A stretch of DNA of 60,097 nucleotides from Acidimicrobiaceae bacterium (GTDB taxonomy: Bacteria; Actinomycetota; Acidimicrobiia; Acidimicrobiales; RAAP-2), in contig CANBVQ010000007.1 of NCBI GenBank assembly GCA_947372925.1, positions 1-60,097 on the forward strand, in the 5' to 3' direction. Numbering within the stretch: the stretch's first letter is position 1; every line of letters starts with the position of its first letter. The position numbers and the translations under genes are program-made. Under the pieces are notes generated by a model. It searched no databases. It worked only from the letters and a program-made list of their open reading frames with translations, and was not told the origin of the DNA. Below are positions 9,105-17,172 of this stretch, piece by piece.

Positions 9105-9150
9105 AAGAGAAAAAGCCCTCCCCGCCGAATTGCTTCAGCGAGGAGGGCTA
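9105..9150 (-). terminator. Intrinsic terminator after pnp
   Basis: On the minus strand AGCCCTCC pairs with GGAGGGCT, extended inside by CGCTGAA/TTCGGCG (with one G-U pair) around a GCAA loop. The stem is followed by TTTTTCTCTTCT. It begins about 15 bases after the pnp stop codon and is the clearest intrinsic terminator of the first 40 kb. Confidence 0.85.
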
Positions 9151-9164
9151 ATTCCTAGTTCGAA

Positions 9165-11597
9165 TTACCGGCGACGAGGCCGACGTGGGCGGTTGTCGTC
9201 ATTCAGCGATGGGCCACCGGGACCCAAGTCGCCGAGATCGCTGGCGAGTTCCTGCTCGAAGCTGTCTTCGAAGGAAGACTTGGCACGAGGAGCACGCTCG
9301 CTGCTGCGCTCTGGGGCTGGGCGGGTTGTTTCGCCGTGTGCCTCATTGCGGTCGCTGCGACCACGACGCTCGCGGGGCTCGCGAGGGTCGTCGTTCGTCT
9401 CGGGGTACTCAACGCCAGCCAGGGAGAGGCTGACCTTGCCCTGAGGGTCGATGTCGTCAACCTTGACTTCAACGGCCTGACCCAAGCTCAAGACGTCCTC
9501 GACGGCGTTGATGCGCTTGCCGTCATTGAGGGGGCTCATCTTGGAGATGTGGAGCAGTCCATCGCGACCAGGAAGAATCGAAACGAAGGCACCGAACTTG
9601 GTTGTGTTAACAACCTTGCCCTGGTACACCGCGCCGACTTCAGCGGTCGGAGGGTCGAGGATCATCTCAATGCGACGCTTGGCCTCAGCAACGGCACGGC
9701 CGTCCTTGGCACCAATGGTCACCGTTCCAACGACACCGTCATCGTCGACGGCAATGTCCGCACCAGTCTCTTGCTGCAAGGTGTTGATGACCTTGCCCTT
9801 TGGCCCAATGACCTCACCAATCTTGTCGATTGGAATTTCGATGTTGATGATCTTCGGAGCAACGGCTGCCACTTCAGCACGGGGCTCGGGCAACGTGGAG
9901 GTGATGACGTCCAGAATCTGGAGACGGGCCACCTTGGCCTGGTGCAGCGCCTGGGCCAAAACTTCGGCGGGTAGGCCGTCAATCTTGGTGTCCAACTGCA
10001 GGGCAGTTACGGCGTCGGTCGTACCGGCCACCTTGAAGTCCATGTCTCCGAAAGCGTCTTCGGCACCGAGGATGTCAGTCAACGTGACGTACTTGCCGCC
10101 GTCGTAGACCAGACCCATGGCAATTCCGGCTACGGGAGCCTTGATTGGTACGCCCGCCGCCATGAGCGACAACGACGAACCACAGACCGAAGCCATGGAC
10201 GTTGAACCGTTAGAAGCCATAATGTCCGAGACCACGCGCAACGTGTAAGCGAATTCGCTCTCCGAAGGCAGTACGGGGATGAGGGCGCGCTCGGCGAGCA
10301 TGCCGTGACCGATTTCGCGACGCTTCGGCATACCAACGCGGCCGGTTTCACCAGTCGAGTACGGAGGGAAGTTGTAGTGGTGCATGTAGCGGCGCCACTC
10401 GTCAGGCGTAATGGTGTCGAGCTGCTGCTTCATGCGAGGCATGCCCAAGGTGGTCACGTTGATGACCTGGGTCTCGCCGCGCTGGAACAGTGCTGAACCG
10501 TGCGTCATAGGGAAGAGGTCAACTTCGGCCGAAAGCGGACGAATGTCGGCCGTACCACGACCGTCGATGCGCATACCTTCGTCAACGATGCGACGACGAA
10601 CAACCTTCTTGGTCAAGGACTTAACGGCGGCCTTGATTTCACCAACACGGTCGAGGAACTCGGGAGTCAATTCGGCGACGATTTCGGCAGTCGCGGCGCT
10701 GAGAGCCTCGGCGCGAGGAGCCTTTGAGGTCAACTTGTTGGCTTCGCCAATCTTGCTGGCGCCAACGGCCTCAACGCGAGCCATGACGTCGTCTTCGTAG
10801 TCACGGAACACGGTGTAGGGAATGGTCTCAATCGGACCACGCTCGGCGACGTACATCTTCACCATTTCGCGCTGAAGGTTGATTGACTCACGGATCCAGA
10901 GCTTGGCCTTCTCGAGACCATCAGCCAGAACGTCTTCGTCAACCTTGGGAGCACCATCGGCGTACATTTCGAAGCTGCCTTCGGTACCACCGGCCTCCAC
11001 CATCATGATGGCGATGTCGGTCTCGACCGAGTCGGACAGTGCGCGACCGGCAACCACGATTTCAAACGTTGAGGCGTCACCTTCGGCGAACGTGGGGTGT
11101 GGCATCCAGACACCGTCGGTGCTGTAGGCCAAACGAACGGCACCAATTGGGCCGTCGAAAGGGATGCCGGAGATCATCAAAGCGGCCGAGGCGGCATTGA
11201 TGGCCAGAACGTCGTGGGGGTTTTCCTGGTCGGCCGAGAAGACGGTACCGACGACCTGGACTTCATTACGGAAGCCCTTAGGGAACGAAGGACGCAGTGG
11301 ACGGTCGATCAAACGACAGATGAGTACGGCCTGGTCGGAAGGCTTGCCTTCACGACGGAAGTACGCACCAGGGATTTTTCCGGCGGCGTAGGAACGCTCT
11401 TCAATGTCCACGGTCAGTGGGAAGAAGTCGATTCCGTCGCGAACGCTGCGGTTCGCCGCAACGGTGGCCAGCAGCACCGTGTCGCCAATGCGAGCGGTAA
11501 CGGCACCGTCGGCGAGTTGCGCCAACTTTCCGGTTTCGAAGGTCAGGGTCTTGTCAGTCCCAGTTATGGGGCTAGAAACGCGCATGGCGTCGGTCAT
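9165..11597 (-). CDS. pnp: Polyribonucleotide nucleotidyltransferase (PNPase)
   Basis: A phosphorolytic 3'-5' exoribonuclease of the RNA-degradation machinery. Two RNase PH-like domains separated by a helical domain fill residues 1-540 (e.g. FPPYSTGETGRVGMPKRREIGHG). They are followed by a KH domain (IGEVIGPKGKVINTLQQETGA) near 550-610, an S1 domain (GAVYQGKVVNTTKFGAFVSI) near 620-690, and a basic/acidic disordered tail ending RPRRPRRR. The start at 11597 (MTDAMRVSS) is preferred over an in-frame ATG 30 bases upstream because AAAGGA precedes it and it matches the family N terminus; 810 residues. It is the second gene of the rpsO-pnp pair. Confidence 0.96.
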   Translation of the reverse strand: MTDAMRVSSPITGTDKTLTFETGKLAQLADGAVTARIGDTVLLATVAANRSVRDGIDFFPLTVDIEERSYAAGKIPGAYFRREGKPSDQAVLICRLIDRPLRPSFPKGFRNEVQVVGTVFSADQENPHDVLAINAASAALMISGIPFDGPIGAVRLAYSTDGVWMPHPTFAEGDASTFEIVVAGRALSDSVETDIAIMMVEAGGTEGSFEMYADGAPKVDEDVLADGLEKAKLWIRESINLQREMVKMYVAERGPIETIPYTVFRDYEDDVMARVEAVGASKIGEANKLTSKAPRAEALSAATAEIVAELTPEFLDRVGEIKAAVKSLTKKVVRRRIVDEGMRIDGRGTADIRPLSAEVDLFPMTHGSALFQRGETQVINVTTLGMPRMKQQLDTITPDEWRRYMHHYNFPPYSTGETGRVGMPKRREIGHGMLAERALIPVLPSESEFAYTLRVVSDIMASNGSTSMASVCGSSLSLMAAGVPIKAPVAGIAMGLVYDGGKYVTLTDILGAEDAFGDMDFKVAGTTDAVTALQLDTKIDGLPAEVLAQALHQAKVARLQILDVITSTLPEPRAEVAAVAPKIINIEIPIDKIGEVIGPKGKVINTLQQETGADIAVDDDGVVGTVTIGAKDGRAVAEAKRRIEMILDPPTAEVGAVYQGKVVNTTKFGAFVSILPGRDGLLHISKMSPLNDGKRINAVEDVLSLGQAVEVKVDDIDPQGKVSLSLAGVEYPETNDDPREPRERRGRSDRNEAHGETTRPAPERSSERAPRAKSSFEDSFEQELASDLGDLGPGGPSLNDDNRPRRPRRR

Positions 11598-11706
11598 GTT
11601 TTTTTCCTTTGTTTGGGGTATGAACATGCCGAACCGAACCCCAGTGGGCAGGGCTCAGAGTTAACGAAGCCATCCCCACCGGCATCCGAAGACGGCGGTG
11701 TTCACT

Positions 11707-11729
11707 CACTTGCGGTCCAACCGCAAGTG
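11707..11729 (-). other. rpsO-pnp intergenic hairpin
   Basis: CACTTGCGGT and ACCGCAAGTG form a perfect 10-base stem with a 3-base gap between rpsO and pnp. No T-run follows on the minus strand, so it is more likely an RNA-processing or stability element than a terminator. In enterobacteria the same interval carries an RNase III site used in pnp autoregulation; a parallel here is only inferred. Confidence 0.55.
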
Positions 11730-11740
11730 TTTTCGCCGGG

Positions 11741-11998
11741 TTAGCGGCGGATGCCGAGACGGGCGATCAAGGCACGGTAACGCTCAACGTCACCCTTTTG
11801 GACGTAGTCCAAAAGACGGCGGCGCTGGCCGATGAGCTTCATGAGTCCACGGCGCGAGTGGTGGTCGCCCTTGTGAATCTTGAGGTGCTCGGTGAGGTGC
11901 GCAATTCGGCCGGTGAGCAGCGCGATCTGAACTTCGGATGAGCCGGTGTCCGTCTCGTGTGCGCGGTATTCCTGAATTGTTTGCGACTTCTCAGCCAT
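11741..11998 (-). CDS. rpsO: 30S ribosomal protein S15
   Basis: An 85-residue protein, close to the family's 85-89. It carries the S15 signature [39 protein letters not shown] and the RRRLLDY segment. It binds the central domain of 16S rRNA early in 30S assembly. It precedes pnp, the standard bacterial order. The 168 bases upstream (11999-12166) hold no gene and presumably contain its promoter, although I could not identify convincing -35/-10 boxes. Confidence 0.97.
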   Translation of the reverse strand: MAEKSQTIQEYRAHETDTGSSEVQIALLTGRIAHLTEHLKIHKGDHHSRRGLMKLIGQRRRLLDYVQKGDVERYRALIARLGIRR

Positions 11999-12154
11999 GG
12001 TGTTGGTCTTACCTTTGAATCGGAGGTCCCGATGCGAACCGCCTCCATGACGACCCGCACAGTCAGCGGCGCTGACCAGAGGAAAGAATAGCAGGAATTT
12101 CAGGCATCTCCTAGTGGGAACCCCACAAAATAAGGAGGAGCGCCCTCGAATGTC

Positions 12155-12177
12155 CCAAAAAATGCCCTAGGGGGCCA
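12155..12177 (-). terminator. Possible terminator of the catabolic operon
   Basis: On the minus strand GCCC-CCTA-GGGC overlaps the stop codon of the FAH-type gene and is followed by ATTTTTT. The stem is only four base pairs, so efficiency is doubtful, but the T-run and its position at the end of the operon support the role. Confidence 0.35.
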
Positions 12178-13003
12178 CAATCGTGTTGTGGATGGTGCCA
12201 AGTTCTCCGATAGTGCTTCGAACGACGTCGCCCACCTGGAGAAAGCGTGCCGGCTGGGCGGTAATCCCTACGCCGGCCGGCGTCCCAGTGAAAATGACAT
12301 CGCCCGGCCAGAGCGGTGTTACCGCTGAAAGTTGGGCGATGAGGGAGGGAATGGAGAACACCATGTCTGTCGAAGGGGCGTCTTGGACCTTGTCCTCATT
12401 AATCCAGCACTCCAGATGGAGATTGTCCCGATCCGAGACCTCGTCCAGTGTGGTGAGCCAGGGACCCACGGGACCAAAGCCGAGATAGGACTTGCCGAGG
12501 GAAAACTGAGATCCGGCCGCAAACTGCATGGTGCGCTCCGAATAGTCCTGCCCTACTGCCAGTCCGGCGATGTAGCCCCACGCATCGGCCTCCGAAACTC
12601 GGTAGGCCTCGCGACTAATGACGGCGACGATCTCGACCTCCCAGTCAAGGGTCTCCCCCATGCGCGGCACCGGCTCGAATGGTCCACCCAGACTCGAGGG
12701 GAACTTTGTAAAGGTTGCCGGAACCTGCGGTACGGGCAGGCCGGCTTCTTCGGCGTGACCGTGATAGTTCAGACCAATCGCAAAGACTTGGCGGGGCTGA
12801 GGTGCCGGTGAGCCCAACTCGTTGGTCGAGAATGCCGTGAGTCCATCGCGTGACCAACTGGGCGCCGCGGCAACGAATGCGGCGAAGTCGTCGTAGAGCG
12901 ACTGAAGGCTCGGCCCAAACTCGCCCCCGCTGGCCTCTGCCACATCGAGAGCTTGGCCGTCGATGAGGAGGTGCGCACGTCCGCTGATGTTGGCAATCTT
13001 CAT
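12167..13003 (-). CDS. Fumarylacetoacetate hydrolase-family protein
   Basis: A 278-residue FAH-fold protein, probably a cytoplasmic metal-dependent hydrolase that cleaves a C-C bond in an acylpyruvate-like ring-cleavage product. Conserved elements are IGLNYHGHAEEAG (76-88), WEVEIVAVI with candidate metal ligands E122 and E124, GYIAGLAVGQDYSER with D153, and GDVIFTGTPAGVG near the C terminus. It is the last gene of a four-gene operon and its ATG overlaps the monooxygenase stop by four bases. FAH-fold relatives include decarboxylases and hydratases, so the exact reaction is open. Confidence 0.82.
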   Translation of the reverse strand: MKIANISGRAHLLIDGQALDVAEASGGEFGPSLQSLYDDFAAFVAAAPSWSRDGLTAFSTNELGSPAPQPRQVFAIGLNYHGHAEEAGLPVPQVPATFTKFPSSLGGPFEPVPRMGETLDWEVEIVAVISREAYRVSEADAWGYIAGLAVGQDYSERTMQFAAGSQFSLGKSYLGFGPVGPWLTTLDEVSDRDNLHLECWINEDKVQDAPSTDMVFSIPSLIAQLSAVTPLWPGDVIFTGTPAGVGITAQPARFLQVGDVVRSTIGELGTIHNTIVAP

Positions 13004-14697
13004 GATTTCACTTTCAATAGTTGTTCAAGGATTGTTGCGATGGCGGTCGAACGGTCGCTCGGGCCGCTTTGCGTCCGCCACGCGACATGCTGATCAGGTC
13101 GTAGCAATAACGCGCCATCAAACTGAATGCCACTGAGCAGTTCCCACTGCCCTGACGCATCGTCGACATCAACGCCAACGACTACACGGGTCACTGAATA
13201 TTCCTGCGGTAACTCGACGTGGGCCCAGTCGGAGTTGTTGCAAAGCAGCAGAAAGGAGCCAGCAGTTACGAGGTCCAGTGTTGAGACTGCTTCACCGGCA
13301 CGCCGCAACACTGCGTGTGGCAGCCGTGCGCCGGGGACCGTATTGGGAACATACTCTCGGACGGGATTGCTCACTACCGGTCGCGTCGTACCGTCATCGA
13401 GCACTGCGCCCGAGTCGGCGTCATAGACAAAGCCCAGTTGGACGCCCAATTGATCGAAGTGTTCGGCCTGGTGCTGTATTGCCCTCGTGACTTCGGCCCT
13501 TCCTTCTTCGGTCGCCAAGATGGCCTCCGCGCGAACTTTGGATGCCTCGAGGTCACCGTCGACACCGAGGGCCATCCACACTTCAACGAGGCGGAAGGCA
13601 TTCTCCAGGCTGACTCCAGCGTTGTACAGCGCAATCGATCGACGCTCAGTTGCATACGTGTCGAGGAGCGATTCAGGAGCCACTCCGCGCATAACCCAAG
13701 CGAGCTTCCACGCGAGGTTGTGGGCTTCCGCAACACCAGTATTGAGACCCAGCCCGCCCGTGGGCGGGAAGCGGTGGGCGGCATCGCCAACCAGAAAGGT
13801 GCGCCCTTGGCGGAATTTATTGGCCACCTGTGAAGTCATACGCCACGAACTCACGTGGCGAATAGTGACGGCGATGTCATCCGGAATTCCCCCGGCACGT
13901 CGAAAGATCGCCTCGGCACGAACAGCGTCGTAATCGGCCACTGTTTCAACAGCGGGGTTATACGTCGTCATGTACACCCATGTTGATGCCAGATCGTGAG
14001 CGATGAACGTGCCTTGAATGGTCGGATCGGTGATCCAGTAGAGCGTTGCGGGATCACTGCCCACCATGGAACGTAGGTCGGTCTCGGCGTGAATGGATAT
14101 GAAGTTCTCGAGTTCATCGGGACCTTCCATCTCAATACCGTTGTGGCGACGAACGGCACTGCTGGCTCCGTCGCAACCAATCAGGTAGCGACTAGTTATT
14201 TCGTAGGTCTCGCAACTCGCAATCGCCCGAACCGTGCTGACCACCCCGTCACTGTTTTCGACACTGGAGACCCACTGCGTTCCCGAACGAAGATCACCAA
14301 CTTCTCGATAGAGAACCGGCTCGAGGCGATGTTGCGAAAGATTGCGCAATGGTTGAGGCGACGTCTGTGCCAGGCGCTCCGGGTCATGCAAATTCTCAAA
14401 GGGAACCGCGCCCAATTCGCGTCCCGCGAGGGAGTCGACCCAACGCGCCCACGCGCCCTCGCTAGGAGTTTGTGCCAAAGATTCGATTTCGGCCATGTCT
14501 AAACCCAGCCCACGAAGAATCTCCAGTGTGCGCGCCGACACCACGTGGGCCGACGGCGCACTCTGAGGTCCGTCGCGCTGTTCAATCACGATGACGGCGA
14601 GTCCAAGTTGGCGCAGGAGCAATGTCTCAACCAGACCAACGGGTCCCCCGCCCACGACGAGGACATCACACGTGGCATTCGTGGTCGCCGTGGCCAT
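13000..14697 (-). CDS. FAD-dependent aromatic (phenolic) monooxygenase
   Basis: A 565-residue group A flavin monooxygenase of the PHBH fold. It has the N-terminal dinucleotide motif VVGGGPVG (about residues 14-21), an SAHVVSARTLEILRGLG segment typical of the TfdB/MhpA/polyketide hydroxylase branch, the DG motif as LIGCDGASSAVRR, and the FAD-ribityl motif FLVGDAAHRFPPTGGLGLN near 300. A thioredoxin-like C-terminal domain of the phenol hydroxylase type is probable. It would hydroxylate a phenolic ring using NAD(P)H and oxygen. It overlaps the SDR-like gene by one base (TGATG) and the FAH gene by four. The substrate is unknown. Confidence 0.85.
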   Translation of the reverse strand: MATATTNATCDVLVVGGGPVGLVETLLLRQLGLAVIVIEQRDGPQSAPSAHVVSARTLEILRGLGLDMAEIESLAQTPSEGAWARWVDSLAGRELGAVPFENLHDPERLAQTSPQPLRNLSQHRLEPVLYREVGDLRSGTQWVSSVENSDGVVSTVRAIASCETYEITSRYLIGCDGASSAVRRHNGIEMEGPDELENFISIHAETDLRSMVGSDPATLYWITDPTIQGTFIAHDLASTWVYMTTYNPAVETVADYDAVRAEAIFRRAGGIPDDIAVTIRHVSSWRMTSQVANKFRQGRTFLVGDAAHRFPPTGGLGLNTGVAEAHNLAWKLAWVMRGVAPESLLDTYATERRSIALYNAGVSLENAFRLVEVWMALGVDGDLEASKVRAEAILATEEGRAEVTRAIQHQAEHFDQLGVQLGFVYDADSGAVLDDGTTRPVVSNPVREYVPNTVPGARLPHAVLRRAGEAVSTLDLVTAGSFLLLCNNSDWAHVELPQEYSVTRVVVGVDVDDASGQWELLSGIQFDGALLLRPDQHVAWRTQSGPSDRSTAIATILEQLLKVKS

Positions 14698-15476
14698 CAG
14701 ATCAATCCCTCGTAACTACCACCGTCGAGGTGGAGGTTGTCGCCCGAAATGTATCCGGCCTGTGCGGACGCTAGGAAGGCACAAGCTGCGCCAACTTCGT
14801 CGGGCCGGCCGAGGCGTTTGGCGGCAATGGTCTGTTTCATTTCGTCGTACGCCTCTTCGAGGGTGATGCCTCGAAACTGGACCTGCAGTTCGGCCATCTG
14901 GCGCTGACGACCAGTATCAATGCGCTCAGGCAGGAGGTTGTTGATCGTCACGTTGTCGCTCACAACTTCCTTCGAAATGGCCTTCGTCACTCCGGTCAGC
15001 GCTGTGCGGGCCGCGATGGAGAGTGTCATAAATGGGTGGGGCGACGTCACCATGGCCGAGGTGATGTTGATGATTCGTCCGAATTTACGATCACGCATTC
15101 CCGGGATTGCCAGCTGCATCATTCCCACGGCGGAGTGAAAGTTCATATCGAAGGCCTCACTCCACTGAGTCGCTGAGTTGTCCACGAAGCTCGATGGTGA
15201 CGGTCCCGAGGCATTCGTCACCAGGATGTCGACAGTCGGACGTGCGGCGAAGAGTTGCGCTCGCCCTTCGGCGGTTGCCACATCGGCCGCAACGAAGAGC
15301 ACCTCAACCCCAAAACGTGACCGCAACTCGGTGGCGACCGCCTCGCCTTCCTTATCTGTTCGGGCGTTGAGAACAATGTTGACTCCCTCGGCGGCCAAAG
15401 CTTCGGCGCAGGCGAGACCCAGACCGCGGGTCGATCCTGACACGATGGCCCACTTGCCGGAAATACCGAGGTCCAT
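14697..15476 (-). CDS. SDR-family protein lacking the catalytic Tyr and Lys
   Basis: A 259-residue protein with the short-chain dehydrogenase fold: SGSTRGLG cofactor motif (13-20), AADV (63-66), and structural N112. The catalytic serine position is retained in INITS (S140). Thirteen residues later, where YxxxK should be, the sequence is SIAAR (153-157): Tyr is replaced by Ser and Lys by Arg, and NNAG is replaced by TNAS. An FabG-like SDR subgroup with a non-canonical active site is known, and this protein resembles it. It lies between the dioxygenase and monooxygenase genes with one-base overlaps at both ends, so it is probably part of the same pathway, as an altered-mechanism enzyme or a partner protein. 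Confidence 0.8.
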   Translation of the reverse strand: MDLGISGKWAIVSGSTRGLGLACAEALAAEGVNIVLNARTDKEGEAVATELRSRFGVEVLFVAADVATAEGRAQLFAARPTVDILVTNASGPSPSSFVDNSATQWSEAFDMNFHSAVGMMQLAIPGMRDRKFGRIINITSAMVTSPHPFMTLSIAARTALTGVTKAISKEVVSDNVTINNLLPERIDTGRQRQMAELQVQFRGITLEEAYDEMKQTIAAKRLGRPDEVGAACAFLASAQAGYISGDNLHLDGGSYEGLI

Positions 15477-16417
15477 TACAGACCAGCCCGTTCGCGGCCA
15501 GCGGCAATCACGTCGATATCAGTGGGTAGGAAAAAGTCCATTTTCGATATCCCCGATTCGTACGTGGCGATGGTGAATGGATCCCAGTCCTCACGGCGGA
15601 TTTCGTTGTCCCACAGATCATCATCGGTGATCTGGTCCATGTCAGCAAAGAACTCGAACATGCCACCGGCAGGATCGAGGAGATACCAAAAGACGTTGGA
15701 ACCCACCACGTGGCGACCCATGCCGTACACCGATGCGTCGGGACGCTCCCGCACCACTTCCACACCGCGAAGACCAATGGCGTCAAAGTCTTCAAGCTCT
15801 AACGCGTAGTGGTTCATGCAAGGCACGGGAGCCGGCAAGATCAACATGTTGTGATGATCGGTCGAGCAACGAAGAAATGTGGCCTCGACGTCCGGTAGGC
15901 GGTCAGAAATGCGAAAGCCGAGGCCATTGACGTAGTAATCGACGGACGCCTTCGTGTCAGTCGAGCCAAAGACCACGTGTCCAAATCGTCGAGGTTTCGG
16001 AGCCCATTCGCGGACGGCCGCTTCCGAACGACGATTGGGTCGGTTCAGTCGTCCCGGTCCGTTCAGTTCGCGTGGTGCGATAGGAGGCAAGGGGTTCGTC
16101 TTTGTCACTTCGATACGAATCGAATGGCCGATCACAGGATCGATACTCTCGAGCCAGCCGTCGCCCAGTTCAACCGCGGCACCCATCTTTTGAAGGGATG
16201 CTGCAATGCGGACTAGATCTTCTTGCGTCTCGGTAGCAATGCGCATTTGTGAGACGTGCCGGTAGTCCGACTCGGCGAGCCGAAGCTGCGACTCACGCTC
16301 AGGCGTTCCGAGTCGTCCCGTGCCGGTCGTCAGGAGACCGCGGCGATTCCAGAACTCTTCGAGCTCGCTGGGATTTGGGACTGCGAGTTCAATATCGATT
16401 AGGTCCGTGAGCGCCAT
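15476..16417 (-). CDS. Two-domain extradiol (VOC) ring-cleavage dioxygenase
   Basis: A 313-residue vicinal-oxygen-chelate protein. The C-terminal module carries the expected 2-His-1-Glu iron site: H147 in RFGHVVF, H203 in CMNHYALELED and E255 in GGMFEFFADMD. A DHHNMLIL segment (187-194) supplies candidate catalytic histidines, as in catechol 2,3-dioxygenases. The N-terminal module (residues 1-110) lacks these ligands, as is usual. It should cleave a catechol-type ring next to the diol. It is the first gene of the operon, opposite a divergent TetR gene, and overlaps the SDR-like gene by one base. The substrate is not predictable from sequence alone. Confidence 0.88.
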   Translation of the reverse strand: MALTDLIDIELAVPNPSELEEFWNRRGLLTTGTGRLGTPERESQLRLAESDYRHVSQMRIATETQEDLVRIAASLQKMGAAVELGDGWLESIDPVIGHSIRIEVTKTNPLPPIAPRELNGPGRLNRPNRRSEAAVREWAPKPRRFGHVVFGSTDTKASVDYYVNGLGFRISDRLPDVEATFLRCSTDHHNMLILPAPVPCMNHYALELEDFDAIGLRGVEVVRERPDASVYGMGRHVVGSNVFWYLLDPAGGMFEFFADMDQITDDDLWDNEIRREDWDPFTIATYESGISKMDFFLPTDIDVIAAGRERAGL

Positions 16418-16459
16418 TGAAAACTCCCTCTTCGTAATGTTATTTCTTAGGCATATGAC

Positions 16460-16479
16460 TAACTAATATTAGGTTTAGC
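16460..16479. promoter_or_regulatory. AT-rich dyad, candidate TetR operator
   Basis: The 120-base interval between the dioxygenase gene and the divergent TetR gene contains CTAATATTAG (16463-16472), a perfect 10-base palindrome flanked by roughly symmetric CTAA and TTTAG. It is the most AT-rich spot of the region. TetR-type control of both divergent genes through this site is inferred. Confidence 0.45.
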
Positions 16480-16537
16480 AGATGAGAACCCTTCCTGGGG
16501 GATTTGTCAGGAAGACGCCAGATAGGGAGCACGGTCG

Positions 16538-17155
16538 ATGAAAGAGCGAGGACGGCCCAAGATTGTTCAGGACGACGAGATTCTTAATGCCGCCCTGAAG
16601 GGATTCGCCGAGCTTGGCTACGAAGGAATCTCCCTGCGAACGCTCAGCACCGACCTTGGACTCAGTCACAGTGCCGTAGGCCAGCGGTATGGGACCAAGG
16701 AAAATCTCTTTCGCCACGCCGTGGCCGCCGAGTTTGATCGCTTCTTTGCGGCTATCGGGACTGCGCGCGCCGCCTGGCCCGAGGTACAAGACGACCTCCA
16801 AGAGTTGCGGGCGCTCGTTCACAGCTTCTTGACGGCCGCCGCCTCATTCCCCTCCTTAGGACAACTCATGAATCGCGAAGGCGTCGACCGCTCCGATCGA
16901 CTCGACTTCATCTTCGAAACCGCAATAGTCCCTCAAATTAGTCCGCTAATCGAACTGCTCGATCGCCTGCGTAGCGAGAAGCTCATCTACCCGATTCCCA
17001 CTCGAAGCCTGTTCTTCTTGGTCGCCCACGGCGCTGAAGCGCCATTTACCTTGCGGGGCTTCTCGGCCGAGTTTGATCCCTACGACGGCGAGTTGGACGT
17101 ACCAGCGCACATCGAGGTAATGACAGATTTAGTAATGAGAGCCATCACGCTCTAG
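16538..17155 (+). CDS. TetR-family regulator, divergent from the catabolic operon
   Basis: A 205-residue protein with a standard N-terminal TetR helix-turn-helix at about residues 12-58 (ISLRTLSTDLGLSHSAVGQRYGTKENLF) and a ligand-binding C-terminal domain. It is transcribed away from the dioxygenase-SDR-monooxygenase-FAH operon, the classic arrangement of a local repressor responding to a substrate or intermediate. It converges on icd with only nine bases between stop codons. Confidence 0.85.
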   Translation: MKERGRPKIVQDDEILNAALKGFAELGYEGISLRTLSTDLGLSHSAVGQRYGTKENLFRHAVAAEFDRFFAAIGTARAAWPEVQDDLQELRALVHSFLTAAASFPSLGQLMNREGVDRSDRLDFIFETAIVPQISPLIELLDRLRSEKLIYPIPTRSLFFLVAHGAEAPFTLRGFSAEFDPYDGELDVPAHIEVMTDLVMRAITL

Positions 17156-17172
17156 GGGCAACGCTTAGAGCG
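17148..17172. other. Hairpin spanning convergent TetR and icd stop codons
   Basis: CGCTCTA and TAGAGCG form a 7-base inverted repeat with an 11-base loop that covers both stop codons. No clear T-run follows on either strand. It may be a weak bidirectional terminator, or simply result from both genes ending in the same GCTCTA sequence. Confidence 0.3.
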
